Source: a virus. Taken from it: a stretch of DNA of 64,000 nucleotides. The position numbers and the translations under genes were made by a program. The notes under the pieces were generated by a model that was not told where the DNA came from, did not search any database, and saw nothing but the letters and a program-made list of their open reading frames with translations. The stretch spans positions 78,451-142,450 of the IMG/VR virus record IMGVR_UViG_3300022751_000016. The stretch is one strand, 5' to 3'. Positions 39,910 through 50,626 of this stretch are shown one piece after another; position 1 is the stretch's first letter, and each line of letters starts with the position of its first letter.

Positions 39910-41896
39910 CTAATTCTTCATTTATTTTTTCTTCCTGTGCCTTATTGTAAGTGTTTGTTACATTTAATTCAGGATTAGTTTGTGGTATAGCTGTGTATGA
40001 GGGCAGTATATCAGGAGCAATATTCAACCCGTAAACCTTGTATTCCCCTGTATTTGGAATCATTTTTTCATATATGTTAACATCAGACCTTTGATAAATA
40101 CCATCACTAATTCTTAAAAACGGCTCTTGCGATTGAGCTCCTATTTTACCGTCTTCCATTCTCTGATAATCTTCTTGAAAAATAGGTAATGCTTGCGGAT
40201 AATTTGTATAATAGTCTCTAATGTTTTGTTCATCTGAATCTACGTATTCTCCCTCATTAGGAAAAGTTATCTCAGAATTTATTTTGGCATTGAAGTAATT
40301 TTTAAGCTTAGAATTGTTCTCTATCTCTACCCTAATTGCCTGTAAAGTAATTGGGTCTAAACTTATTGGTTCTATTCCATTCTCTGTTATTTTAAATAAC
40401 TCACTATTCATATTTGCAATGTAGAATTCAGAAACATATTCGTCCGACACTTCTTTCACATCAATGACAAGGTTTTCTTCATAGGTTGATAACTCTATTT
40501 CATTATCTAGCTTTCCGCTCAATAATTCTTTGTAAATTACCATTTTTTGCAGAACTTCTGAATCTATGCTTTCTTGCTCAACTTTTGATAAATCAATTAA
40601 CTTCACTTCACTCTGAATACGTCTTTTTAGCTCTTCTAAGGGTGTGTTTAATCTTTGTGATGCAATATCATATAAACTATCTAAATCTTGTCTTAGAGCG
40701 TCTGTTCTTTGATATAAATTATTTCCTAAAGGTAAAAGTCCTTCATTTTGGAATAGAGTATATGCACTGTCTTTAGTAATTACATTGTACATACTTTTAT
40801 TTCCTTGGATATTTTGAACAATCACTTTAGGAGAAATGTCTACACCAAAGAAATCATCATAAACACTTGCGAATTCATCTATGTTTCCTAAATTAAATAA
40901 GTTGTTAACACTAACTAGAAAATCTTTCATTTCTTCCTGACTTTTGTTGTCATAGAAAGTACCTAAGTTTTTCAAGTCCAATCCTAATTTAGCAGCTTTT
41001 TTATTTATTGTAGACAACATTGTTTGCACTTCCTGTGGAGAATTGTCATAAACGAATGGGTGTACGACTAATAGTTTACTAACTGTATCTCTTAAACTTC
41101 CATTTACATCTTCTTGCAACACCTTGTCTAGCAGATTTTTTGTATCCGTTTGTGGCTTGTCTCTTAATATTCCATTCTCATAAACCTTCTGTCTTATTCT
41201 TTTAAACTTGCTGAAAAAATCATACTTCCCTTTTAGAAATTCTAATTCGGGGTCTTGTATAGCTACGTTGAATTCTTCTTCTTTTAACCCGCCTAATTTT
41301 TGAATAGCATCCTGTTCTACAATGTAGGGATTTTTTATTTGTGTTTTACCAAACTGATTAGGAGTTAAACCATCAGAAACTATGAAATCTTTATTTAAAA
41401 AAGCGTCATTTACAACTGTCTCTTCTGTGTTTGAAAGTTTTATTATAAACTCTTGAATACTGTTTTGCAACTCTAAGTCTCTCAGAATATTTTCTCTTTC
41501 GTAGGAAGTATAGATGTCTAAATTATTTAAACTGTTTCTTGTAGGTTCAGGAAAAAATGCATCTCTCAATTCTTCTTTTAATTGGTCAGAGTTTTCAAAT
41601 CTAGTGTCAGCTAAATTTACTTTCAATTGAGTTAATTCCTGCTCAGACAGAGGCTCTTTAATATTTTCTCTTTCTATGAAATAGACAACATCTTTTAAAA
41701 TAGGTTCTCCATTTTTATCTGTTTCTGTGATTAGAGCGTTGTCTAAAAAACTTTCTGTTTGTGAAACTGCCCAAATATCTGAGGCTTGCTCTTGATTCCC
41801 TGTGAATGTTTTAGCGTTAGCAAATAATATACTAGGTTTTCCATTGTTGGCTTCTATTTTTATAGTGCCATTATCTATAGTTATGTTACAACTCAT
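39899..41896 (-). CDS. Virion-associated protein (665 aa) with a shared N-terminal tag
   Basis: The N-terminal 55 residues (MSCNITIDNGTIKI, then GKPSILF and a segment EQASDIW) resemble those of the 2042-residue protein downstream: same Cys3, Ile5, Gly-x-x-Ser-x-LeuPhe and an acidic-alanine-hydrophobic helix. The body is acidic and helical with no enzyme motif. The shared start suggests a packaging or ejection signal. Function otherwise unknown. Confidence 0.6.
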   Translation of the reverse strand: MSCNITIDNGTIKIEANNGKPSILFANAKTFTGNQEQASDIWAVSQTESFLDNALITETDKNGEPILKDVVYFIERENIKEPLSEQELTQLKVNLADTRFENSDQLKEELRDAFFPEPTRNSLNNLDIYTSYERENILRDLELQNSIQEFIIKLSNTEETVVNDAFLNKDFIVSDGLTPNQFGKTQIKNPYIVEQDAIQKLGGLKEEEFNVAIQDPELEFLKGKYDFFSKFKRIRQKVYENGILRDKPQTDTKNLLDKVLQEDVNGSLRDTVSKLLVVHPFVYDNSPQEVQTMLSTINKKAAKLGLDLKNLGTFYDNKSQEEMKDFLVSVNNLFNLGNIDEFASVYDDFFGVDISPKVIVQNIQGNKSMYNVITKDSAYTLFQNEGLLPLGNNLYQRTDALRQDLDSLYDIASQRLNTPLEELKRRIQSEVKLIDLSKVEQESIDSEVLQKMVIYKELLSGKLDNEIELSTYEENLVIDVKEVSDEYVSEFYIANMNSELFKITENGIEPISLDPITLQAIRVEIENNSKLKNYFNAKINSEITFPNEGEYVDSDEQNIRDYYTNYPQALPIFQEDYQRMEDGKIGAQSQEPFLRISDGIYQRSDVNIYEKMIPNTGEYKVYGLNIAPDILPSYTAIPQTNPELNVTNTYNKAQEEKINEELACK

Positions 41897-41897
41897 T

Positions 41898-44800
41898 TTA
41901 ACATTCTTTTACTTTTTGTACTTCTTTTCTAAGATTTGCTTGTATTTTAGCTTCATTCATTAATTCTTTCAATTCCGCTATTTTTTCAAACTTGTTTTTA
42001 ATACTATCAATTTTATCTTTACCTACAATATCTAAAACTTTTTTAGGAATACTTTCTGATATTGCTTCTCTAAGAATGTTTATATTCACTTGTTGAGATA
42101 TATTTGGAAGATTTTCACTACCTACAGATATAACAGCGTTCTCACTGAAAGCTTGAATAAAAGTATTATCTTCTGGAAAAGTTAAATCTAAATTTGAAGC
42201 TATTTGTGCTGCTTCATTTATTTGCCTATTTATCTGAATTGCTTCATCGCTCAATTCTGCCTCCAAAGATACAACATTATCTTGTAATTCGCTTCTTTTT
42301 TGTACAGGACTTTGATATTCTACATTTCCTAAATTAATAAGGAGTTTTCCTGTACTGAAAGGATTGTTTGTTATATCTACAGCTATTTCTGCGGAAGACA
42401 GTAATTGATTTTTATCGAAAGATTTGTCAGCTAATTCATCAGCGGATAAGTATAATTCCAATTCGCTTAAAGCGTCTGATAAGTTATTCAATTCATCAGA
42501 GGTTTGCCAATCTGTATTTGCGAAATTTATATTATATGTTTCTGGACTTATACCTGAACCTTGCATGAGTCTAATAACTTGTACAGCTTTTTCATCTGCT
42601 GAAATTTCTGTATTCATTATTCTACTTAAATCCTCACTTTTTGATATTTGTGTGACATTCATTTTAATAGGGAACGCTACATTTTTATCTTGATATCTTA
42701 TAACAACAAATGGTATTTTAAATTGTGCGTTTCTTTTAGTGATTCCTTTTACACTTGTTAAGTTTACATCATTTACAGATTTACTGTAAACTACATCATC
42801 TCCTTGCATATATCCTGTAGAAACTATGTTTTCCAAAGCTTTTTCAGTGAATGGTATAGTTGTAGGTTGTGCATTTCCATTTTCATCTAGTTGTGCTTGT
42901 AAATTAGGACTCCCTAACAACACTGTATTAACTGTTGCTGTTTGTCCCGTGCCTACAATTCTATCGGGAGAAAATAGCATTCTTTCTACAGTTTCTTTTC
43001 TTATAGATTTATTTTTTTCAAATGCTGGCGTAATTGCACTATTTCCTGTAGTGGCTGATAATTGACCTAAAACTTCATTACTGCCTTGTCCGTAAATATA
43101 TATGTTTAAACTATTCTCTAACTCTTCTAAGGCTTGGTCTGTTGGATTAGAATTGTATTTTTGAATTAATTGTGCATTATAAGAATCCTCTTTATCTACT
43201 CTTAATTCTAAAACATCTCCTTTTTTCTTAGAATTTACTAATTCAGGAACAGCTTGTACTTTATTACCTTTAGTGTCTTCTGTTATGAAATCTGATTTTA
43301 CAGGAATTAATTCACCATTAGCTAATTCTTCAAAAAGTATATTTTGATTACTTACACCTGTACTTAATATGTGTAGAGTGGATGGAATATTATTTAAAGA
43401 ATTTTCTAAAACTACTAGTCTAGAATTAGTTCCCACTTCTACTTCTATCTCTTTATCTTCCTGTATAATTACAAACTTACTTCCTTCTTTCTTACTAGGT
43501 TTAAATTCTTTAAGTCCCGTTCTTGTTTTAGAGAAGATTTCTGAATTAGGGAAGAATCTTGCAAAACCTTCAATAGATAAAAAACTGATATTTTGTTTTC
43601 TAATTCCATCTCTTTCTGAAACGAATGTCAAAGCATTGTCAGGAGATTTAACTACAGAGGAATTAGTTAAAAAAGGTGTATCAGCTGTATTTATTTCTGC
43701 TGTTAAGAAATCGTAGTCCGTATTGGAATACTCCACTTTAGTTTCAGCTCTCAAAACATTATCTTGTAAAGCTTTTCTAATTCTCAATAAATCTGCAATA
43801 GAACTGTCATACTCATCTACAGAACCTTCTAATATTGTCCAATCTGTTAATTTTTTAGTCAGATTTTGGAATTCTTCTGTATTCTCATTGTTATATAATA
43901 GTTCTTGATATCTGTTAATCTCTTCTTGTGTAGGCTCTTCTGCTGTCAATACCTCTTCACCAATATATTGTAGTGTATAGAGATTCTTATTTAGAATATC
44001 ATTTATCTTTTGGTCTATCTGAGACTTTGGTTTCTCTACTGTTTCTTCTATTTCTATGGTGTCTACATTAAGCTCCTCTGCTCTTTCTGAATTTGCATTT
44101 AATATTTCTTGCTGTTGTATTGTTAGAGTGTTTCCTTTTTTAATTTCCGAGTTTAACTTTTCTAAATAACTATTCTCAACAACCTCTCCTTTTTTAAAGC
44201 TAACATAAGCTTCATTATCTTCTTTTTGTCCTCTTACAATAATTTCTATCTCCGCTTTATTTTCAGCATAACTTTCTAAAGTTGATTTAAAATATTCAAA
44301 TTCATTTTCTTTATAATCACGAGCTTTAAGTATTGAAGACAACCATCCATTCAACAAAGTAAATCTTGTTTCTGGATTCATAAGAGTTTGTGTAGTCTCA
44401 TTAAATCCCTTAACATTTCTTATGGCTCTACTTTGCTCTTGAATTAATTTTTGTACAATTGCATATTTTTGCGGGTCAACTTGTTTTAAAGCTTGTATAG
44501 ATTCACTAAGTTTTCCTATATTCTCTTTTTGGTTGTCCAGCATTTCAATTGTTATGTTAGTACCTGTTAAATTTTTAACATTTATGGCATCAACAATAAC
44601 TTGTTTTTGATTATAAATTTCTGCTTTTTCTTGTTGTACATCTAAAAGCTTTTTAGCATTATCATTTAAAAGTCTAGTTTTTTCTGTGTTATCCTCTTTA
44701 TTAGAGATAGTTTGTAAATCTAAAGTTTTTCTAAGTAGGTCTTGCTCTGTTTTAGCTAAGTATTTTGACTTTCTATCTAATATATTATACTGTTTCTTTT

Positions 44801-46844
44801 TATTAGCTTCTGTTTGGTCTAATACAAAATCTGTATCTATAGCTTGCTCTGCGGAATTACTAGTTGTAATGTCAGACGCTATAAATCTTTTAATAGTGTT
44901 CGTAATATCTTGAGAATCTTTTAAGGCGTGTTTACCCAACACCATATTTGAAGTGATGGCTCTACCTAATTTAATTCTGTCATCATTGGACATCCCTGCT
45001 ATTTTAACATCTCCCAATAAAGAATTAGAGAAATTATTGTAAGCTTCATAGTCTGAGGCTAATTCTTTAAACTCCGAAATTCTAATTTGTTTGTATTGAG
45101 CTGCTTCTTCTACACTTACACCTAACTGTTGTGCTAAATCTGCATCAGGTGTAGCATTCATAGCTGTTTGAAACTGTTCTATTCCATAATCCACTCCACC
45201 TAAAGAATCTAAATTCTCTAGTACAGCAATCATGCTCTCTCTATTAGCTTGTATTTCACCTGTACTGTCGTCTTTTTTATTGGCAGCATCACTTTTTTCA
45301 ATAGCTCTTGAAATTTTATTATTAGCTATTTGATTATTAATTAACATTCCTACGTGGAAATTGTTATAATTATTTACATTAGCTTCTATATTCTGTCTTT
45401 CTATTGCTGAGTCGTTAAACAATCCTTGTCCTGAAGCTACGCTAGAAAATCCACCGCCAAATGCTCCAATTAACATTCCTAGTCCTACTTCTTTCCACCC
45501 TTCTTTTGTACCATATGTACTAGATAAAGCTTCATATAAAGCTTCTTGCATTCCATAGCTAGTTCTAGTGGCATTTTTATCATAACCACTCAACATAAAG
45601 TTTTTAGCTGTTTCTGACGCTACTTTTTGACCTCCTTCTTCATACAGTCCTTCCGTCACTGCATGTTTACCTATTCCATAAACTCGTGAAAATGCTTTTT
45701 GTGCAGTTGTAGCTTGTATAGCTTCTAAAGTTCCTCTTTCTGTACCTTCTTTAAACCCTACTCCCAATAAATTTTTACTGAACCAAGAATTTGATAATTC
45801 AGGTTTAATAGTTTTACCCATAGCAAGTTTACCGAAGGTTGCCATGTTGGAGCTTCCTACTAAAACCATGTTAGCTGTAAAAACAGCATTTGCAGTGTTT
45901 GTCAGATTATTTTTAAAGTCTTGATACTCTGTTCCATCAGGTGTTCGTCCATTTTGGTTTTCAAAGTTTTTTAACCACTCATCTTCAGTGTTTTTCATAT
46001 ATTGTCTAGCCTCCATAGCCGACTCATATCCTGCCGAAGTCATAGTAAATCTCAAAGCATCTAAAGCCTTAACTGTTTGATTTGCTCTTGTTGCTTGAAC
46101 TACAGAGCCTAAAGACAATGGTGCATTTACAGCATTTCTCATTGGTTGAGTAGCTATTCTTTTACCAAATATCCCTGCTGTCTTTAACTCTGCATTTGTT
46201 AAGTTTCTCGTTAAAGCTCCTGCGCCTCCTCTGGCTAATAGTGAAGTTCCTCCTGTAGCATAAGCCCAAATACCTTCAGAAACAATCGCCCCTGCTGTAA
46301 AGCTCAATCCTCCTAGAAAATCATTTGCCCAGAAATTAGCTGAACCTATACTTCCTCCAAATCCTGCTTCTTTTTCTTGTTCTGTATAATAGTTTGGTAG
46401 CTTATAATCTAATTTTGTATTTAAGTCGTCTAACCATTTATCAAAGTCTGAGTTATATGCTGCTGAGAGAGAACCTTCTTTTACACCAACTATTAAATCA
46501 TTTACAATACCGTAAGTGCCGCCTAAAACTGCTGTTCCTGTTTTTGCAAAGAATTTACTAGCTCCGTTTATCCATTTTTCAGAAGTTGATTGTTGTTCTG
46601 CTAAACGTTGTTCATTATTAATTCCTGGAATAAAACTTTCATACTTAGAAACTTTAGTACCATCATTCATTGTCTGGTAAATAGTTTCTTCTTTGTAAGG
46701 TGTAATACTTTCAAATCTAGGTTTAGTGTCTTCCTGAATATTCCATATTGGACTTAAAGAGGTTTGACTGTCTTGTGTCTCTGGCTTGTAGCTTCCTTTA
46801 ATTCTTTCGTTTAAATAAACTATCTTATTAAAATTATTGTCCAT
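41898..46844 (-). CDS. Giant virion core or ejection protein (1648 aa)
   Basis: The first 100 residues are polar; residues about 150-360 hold several hydrophobic segments, such as FLGGLSFTAGAIVSEGIWAYATGG and GWKEVGLGMLIGAFGGG (a little later), that could form a membrane channel, as in T7-type inner core proteins. From about 500 the protein is long, helical and coiled-coil-like, with many Gln/Asn and Glu. I found no enzymatic motif. The gene overlaps its upstream neighbour by 11 bases. A role in core assembly and DNA ejection is inferred from family and position. Confidence 0.65.
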   Translation of the reverse strand: MDNNFNKIVYLNERIKGSYKPETQDSQTSLSPIWNIQEDTKPRFESITPYKEETIYQTMNDGTKVSKYESFIPGINNEQRLAEQQSTSEKWINGASKFFAKTGTAVLGGTYGIVNDLIVGVKEGSLSAAYNSDFDKWLDDLNTKLDYKLPNYYTEQEKEAGFGGSIGSANFWANDFLGGLSFTAGAIVSEGIWAYATGGTSLLARGGAGALTRNLTNAELKTAGIFGKRIATQPMRNAVNAPLSLGSVVQATRANQTVKALDALRFTMTSAGYESAMEARQYMKNTEDEWLKNFENQNGRTPDGTEYQDFKNNLTNTANAVFTANMVLVGSSNMATFGKLAMGKTIKPELSNSWFSKNLLGVGFKEGTERGTLEAIQATTAQKAFSRVYGIGKHAVTEGLYEEGGQKVASETAKNFMLSGYDKNATRTSYGMQEALYEALSSTYGTKEGWKEVGLGMLIGAFGGGFSSVASGQGLFNDSAIERQNIEANVNNYNNFHVGMLINNQIANNKISRAIEKSDAANKKDDSTGEIQANRESMIAVLENLDSLGGVDYGIEQFQTAMNATPDADLAQQLGVSVEEAAQYKQIRISEFKELASDYEAYNNFSNSLLGDVKIAGMSNDDRIKLGRAITSNMVLGKHALKDSQDITNTIKRFIASDITTSNSAEQAIDTDFVLDQTEANKKKQYNILDRKSKYLAKTEQDLLRKTLDLQTISNKEDNTEKTRLLNDNAKKLLDVQQEKAEIYNQKQVIVDAINVKNLTGTNITIEMLDNQKENIGKLSESIQALKQVDPQKYAIVQKLIQEQSRAIRNVKGFNETTQTLMNPETRFTLLNGWLSSILKARDYKENEFEYFKSTLESYAENKAEIEIIVRGQKEDNEAYVSFKKGEVVENSYLEKLNSEIKKGNTLTIQQQEILNANSERAEELNVDTIEIEETVEKPKSQIDQKINDILNKNLYTLQYIGEEVLTAEEPTQEEINRYQELLYNNENTEEFQNLTKKLTDWTILEGSVDEYDSSIADLLRIRKALQDNVLRAETKVEYSNTDYDFLTAEINTADTPFLTNSSVVKSPDNALTFVSERDGIRKQNISFLSIEGFARFFPNSEIFSKTRTGLKEFKPSKKEGSKFVIIQEDKEIEVEVGTNSRLVVLENSLNNIPSTLHILSTGVSNQNILFEELANGELIPVKSDFITEDTKGNKVQAVPELVNSKKKGDVLELRVDKEDSYNAQLIQKYNSNPTDQALEELENSLNIYIYGQGSNEVLGQLSATTGNSAITPAFEKNKSIRKETVERMLFSPDRIVGTGQTATVNTVLLGSPNLQAQLDENGNAQPTTIPFTEKALENIVSTGYMQGDDVVYSKSVNDVNLTSVKGITKRNAQFKIPFVVIRYQDKNVAFPIKMNVTQISKSEDLSRIMNTEISADEKAVQVIRLMQGSGISPETYNINFANTDWQTSDELNNLSDALSELELYLSADELADKSFDKNQLLSSAEIAVDITNNPFSTGKLLINLGNVEYQSPVQKRSELQDNVVSLEAELSDEAIQINRQINEAAQIASNLDLTFPEDNTFIQAFSENAVISVGSENLPNISQQVNINILREAISESIPKKVLDIVGKDKIDSIKNKFEKIAELKELMNEAKIQANLRKEVQKVKEC

Positions 46845-49707
46845 TCAAGTTATTTATCAGATTTTCTTTCAAATTATTTATCATTATACTGTATTGTAAA
46901 TAAAAAGAACTGTTATTTTTTTCTCTTCCTGTTAAAGGTTGTGAACTTACTACTTCTTGTCCTGTTGTTGGGTCTGTGTAATATATATCTACCCAGAAAG
47001 GATTATTAGGGTCAGATGTAACTTTTGGCGCAGCTGTAAACTTACTGTTTAAAATAGTATTTATTGGCTGTTGATTTCTTTGGAAGAAGTCCGCACCTCT
47101 GTCTTGTATTATTTGATTTGCAAATTCTATTGTTGTTTTGAATGGAGACTTTGAAGGGTCAGTTTGTAATTGTGCAATCATTTGTTGACTCATCACGTCT
47201 GTTAGGTTTTCTGCTATATTCCTCACCTCTACATTTCTTTTTGCAGCACTAGTTTCAGGTAAAAATGCTTGAGGTGTTAATTTAATATCAGGATTAAAAG
47301 GGCTATTTTTCCAATCTTGTTGTGTTTCATTAAATGTGTCAGAAACTGTTGTTGGTAATGTGTCTACATATATTGATGAACGTTCTTGTCCTAATTTTGT
47401 TTTTTTAGTAAATCCAATTCTATATCCTTCTCCTTCTCGTTGTACTGTATAATCATTACTTCCTTCTGGAACTTCTGGTGCGTCTGAAGAATTTAAAACT
47501 GCTGCTCTTAAAGCTCTTGCTGTAGGTGCTTGCCCTTTATCCAGAGTAGAAAATGTATATGCTTTCTTATCACTTAGATTTTTACTATACCCTGCTGATT
47601 TTTCTTCTATTAGTTTTTTAATTCTTTCATTTTCTACATCAAATTGAGTTTTAGCAGCTATTCCTCCTGATAAGTCTCTACCTTGAATTTCTGTAATATT
47701 AGAATCTGTGTAAAATAAATCTCTATTAACTTCCCTCACATCTTCAAAACTTCTACTTAAGTCTTGAGCCACTAATGCATCCGTAGCTTGTCTTTCTCTT
47801 AATCTAGTATCTGCTATTTCTTGATTATTAAATACTCTATTGAATCCATATTCTAAAGCGTTTGCAACTGGCGCGATTACTTTTTTCTCTAAAGCTAGTG
47901 CACCTGTTAAAATATTTCCTGCATAAATTGAAGCTACTCCAGACCTTTCTTGTGTTGAAGTACTTCCTTTTATAGTGTTTAGAATTACCTTAGAATCTGT
48001 AGTTTTTAAACCTTCTAATTTTGCTTTTAATCCTGTTACAGACCTTTCATATGCAGCTCTTACATCACCTGTTAATTTATTATTATATTGTAAATTACTA
48101 CTTGCAAATTCTGCCATAACTCCATATTTTTGAGCAGTACTTAAATTGTTGAAAGAAGTTATATCTTTTCTCCCTAACATTGTAGCAGTTAATGGCATTG
48201 TAGTGGATAGATTTCTAGTATTTAAGTCGGAAGTTCCTTTACCTTGTAACATTTGATTAAAGATATCTGTTGTGGTAGATTGAATCCCGTCTGTTGTGGT
48301 AGATACTATATTTGCATATTGTTTTTGTGAGGCTTGGAAATCTTCCACTAAATTTCTATACTCTGCTGTATTTCCTTTTATCTTAGGGTTTTCTGCATCA
48401 AGATATAATTTATAATTCCACTTTTCTTTCTCATCTAACAATTTATAATTAGGGTCATTTTTAGCTAGATACAAATCTAAAGCTGCTGCCGAACGATGTG
48501 TAGCTTGTCTAATATTTGTAAAATCAGACTGTTCTTTGTCACCCTCTACTTGCACTACGTCTGTAGTTATTCCTAATGCTGCCTTTCTAGCTACATCCAC
48601 TTTTTCTTGACTCTCTGATAAAGACTTTTGTTTTTGAAAGTTAAATTTCTCTACTTCCAATGCATAATTTCTATCATCTTTGGCTATCTCATAAGCCATT
48701 TTATCAACATCAAACTTAGTTATAATATCTCTATCGTATTCTCCCGCAACATCTCTAGTAACTCTATTAGCATAAGTTTGATACGCATCATTAATAGAAA
48801 AATTTCCTGTTTTTATCTTTATATCATTATCGGAAATTGCTTTTTTAAGTGCAGTTATTTGCGGTTCGTATTGAGCAGCTTCTTCTGCTGACATTCCTTT
48901 CATTTCAGCTAATCCTTGCGCTAAAAAATTTTTATTTTTAGAGTTTTCATCAGAAAGTTGTTCAATCATATAGGCATTAGAATCTGTTCCTATAGTACGC
49001 CTAGCGTTTATTTGCATTTGCGCCATAGCTTTAGAATCTAAAGAGTTAATCAAATGACTTTGAATATCATCTGTTGAAACTCGTATACCAAATTTCTGTA
49101 TGTCATATGGATGTGCTAAGTCTCCTGCTCTCTGTGTACCTAAATATTGTTCCTTACCGTTTTTATCTATGTATGTTTGTGCGTTCTTGTTTAGTAATTC
49201 AGGAACATTTACATAATCATGGTATACCAAATTTCCCACTTTATCTGTTTCTCCACTCATAAAGCTTTGAACTCCTGCCATATTTAAAGCATCTTGATAA
49301 TTACCTTCGTCAAACCTGTCAGGACTTTTTTCTTTTAGTCTTTCAACATCTTTTGAAAAAGCTTGTATCTTTTGACTTTGGTTTATTTCATTCAAAACTG
49401 TTGGGTCTTGAACTATATTTTTTATTTGACTGTTAATTGCTCTGGCTACTCCTGATTTAGATAAATCTCTATCTCCTGAGTTATTTACAAGCTGTGTAAC
49501 AGCATCTAACTTACCTGCCAAGTATTCTTTACCTTTTTGACGTAAGTTTTGTGCTAAAGCCCCGTATTGGTCTACGGTATTTTGTATGGCGTTCTGAGCT
49601 AAATTATACTTCTCCTCTTTAGCCATTGCAACTTTAAACAGTATATCAGTAACATCTGTAGAAATTGTTGTACCATAATGGACGGGTTTGCTGAGATAAT
49701 TACTCAT
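46834..49707 (-). CDS. Virion core protein (957 aa)
   Basis: Long helical sequence with repeated Gln-, Asn- and Ser-rich regions, several coiled-coil segments in the first 150 residues and a DAYQTYANR stretch near residue 300; the C-terminal part is mixed. Such composition is typical of internal virion proteins of crAss-like phages. No enzymatic motif is seen. Its start overlaps the inserted GIY-YIG gene by 8 bases. Confidence 0.6.
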   Translation of the reverse strand: MSNYLSKPVHYGTTISTDVTDILFKVAMAKEEKYNLAQNAIQNTVDQYGALAQNLRQKGKEYLAGKLDAVTQLVNNSGDRDLSKSGVARAINSQIKNIVQDPTVLNEINQSQKIQAFSKDVERLKEKSPDRFDEGNYQDALNMAGVQSFMSGETDKVGNLVYHDYVNVPELLNKNAQTYIDKNGKEQYLGTQRAGDLAHPYDIQKFGIRVSTDDIQSHLINSLDSKAMAQMQINARRTIGTDSNAYMIEQLSDENSKNKNFLAQGLAEMKGMSAEEAAQYEPQITALKKAISDNDIKIKTGNFSINDAYQTYANRVTRDVAGEYDRDIITKFDVDKMAYEIAKDDRNYALEVEKFNFQKQKSLSESQEKVDVARKAALGITTDVVQVEGDKEQSDFTNIRQATHRSAAALDLYLAKNDPNYKLLDEKEKWNYKLYLDAENPKIKGNTAEYRNLVEDFQASQKQYANIVSTTTDGIQSTTTDIFNQMLQGKGTSDLNTRNLSTTMPLTATMLGRKDITSFNNLSTAQKYGVMAEFASSNLQYNNKLTGDVRAAYERSVTGLKAKLEGLKTTDSKVILNTIKGSTSTQERSGVASIYAGNILTGALALEKKVIAPVANALEYGFNRVFNNQEIADTRLRERQATDALVAQDLSRSFEDVREVNRDLFYTDSNITEIQGRDLSGGIAAKTQFDVENERIKKLIEEKSAGYSKNLSDKKAYTFSTLDKGQAPTARALRAAVLNSSDAPEVPEGSNDYTVQREGEGYRIGFTKKTKLGQERSSIYVDTLPTTVSDTFNETQQDWKNSPFNPDIKLTPQAFLPETSAAKRNVEVRNIAENLTDVMSQQMIAQLQTDPSKSPFKTTIEFANQIIQDRGADFFQRNQQPINTILNSKFTAAPKVTSDPNNPFWVDIYYTDPTTGQEVVSSQPLTGREKNNSSFYLQYSIMINNLKENLINNLNGQ

Positions 49708-50584
49708 TTGGCTTAAAAATTAAAGTTGTTTTATTAAGTTTCTTTCCTGTCAAATATTGAGACAATGTATTTTTACTAATACCTAATTGTCTAGAAGCTT
49801 CCGCACAAGAGCTATAAATAATACCTGTTGCGGTATCTAATACTTCTTTTTTATGTGGTCTTCTATCTGCTTCTTTTACTTGCATACCTTCTACATAGTC
49901 TTTTAAGTATACTAAGTTTGTTCTGTTTTTTGTTTTTCCGTTTAAAAATTCAGCAAGTCTTGACCTATTTATGCCTATTTTTTTACTCGCCTCTCTTATA
50001 GATACAAATGTTTCTAGAGTAATAACATCAATAATCGGCTTAGACCCATAATTATCAGCACCTTTTAATAATTTTCTATTTGGTTGAGGTACGCCCTTCA
50101 TTGGATTTATCTCCATATTAGCATATCTTTCTTTCATAATTATGCTCATACGTTGTTTAAATTCTTCAGACCTAGGTTTACCATATAATGGACAAAGCTC
50201 TCCCTTTCTTCCATACATATAGTGGTTTTCTTTATTTTTAAGACGTTCTTTATTCGCTCTGGATATTTTTTCTCTGCCCTCCTCTGACATTTCTACTACA
50301 CCATCTCCTCCGCTAGTTAGATTTACTAATGTACCTGATTTTAAATCTCTACGACCATACCAAGAAATAAGAGTTGTTTCTATCTCACAAGCCTCATCTT
50401 TAGTTAAACCTGTAGTTAATATTTGAACTTCATAATTAGGATGTTTTTTAACTAGACTTTTCCAATATCTATTCCTAGCCGTTCTATCTTTAGCTCTTTT
50501 TTTATTTTTACTTAATCCTACATAAAACACTTCTCCACATGGTTTTAAGTGTCTATATATATAATAATTTCGTTTTTCTTCCAT
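49700..50584 (-). CDS. GIY-YIG homing endonuclease with NUMOD domains
   Basis: The first 85 residues are a GIY-YIG nuclease (NYYIYRHL at 6-13, FYVGLSKN at 19-26, arginine RAKDR near 30-34, and a glutamate in ACEIET near 65). A NUMOD3-like region (NHYMYGRKGELCPLYGKP) follows. Two NUMOD1-like helix-turn-helix repeats appear at about 180-230 (IREASKKIGINRSRLAEFLNGK) and 245-290 (CAEASRQLGISKNTLSQYLTGK). The domains bind the target site. The gene lies inside the late operon between two virion genes, after a terminator hairpin. Confidence 0.85.
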   Translation of the reverse strand: MEEKRNYYIYRHLKPCGEVFYVGLSKNKKRAKDRTARNRYWKSLVKKHPNYEVQILTTGLTKDEACEIETTLISWYGRRDLKSGTLVNLTSGGDGVVEMSEEGREKISRANKERLKNKENHYMYGRKGELCPLYGKPRSEEFKQRMSIIMKERYANMEINPMKGVPQPNRKLLKGADNYGSKPIIDVITLETFVSIREASKKIGINRSRLAEFLNGKTKNRTNLVYLKDYVEGMQVKEADRRPHKKEVLDTATGIIYSSCAEASRQLGISKNTLSQYLTGKKLNKTTLIFKPNE

Positions 50585-50596
50585 TAATGTTTTAAT

Positions 50597-50625
50597 TAAA
50601 AAGCCCCACGTTGTATTGTGAGGCT
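50597..50625 (-). terminator. Terminator between the QEGG protein and the inserted endonuclease
   Basis: On the minus strand AGCCTCAC (50,625-50,618) pairs with GTGGGGCT (50,609-50,602) including one G-T pair, followed by T-rich sequence. It is 38 bases after the stop of the 981-residue protein gene. Confidence 0.7.
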
Positions 50626-50626
50626 G

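Noticed and set aside
33730-46844. Search for the phage RNA polymerase (DxDxD catalytic motif) in the giant proteins
   Set aside because: No DxDxD sequence was found in the 2042-, 665- or 1648-residue proteins by reading, so I do not call an RNA polymerase. It may lie outside the window or be too divergent.
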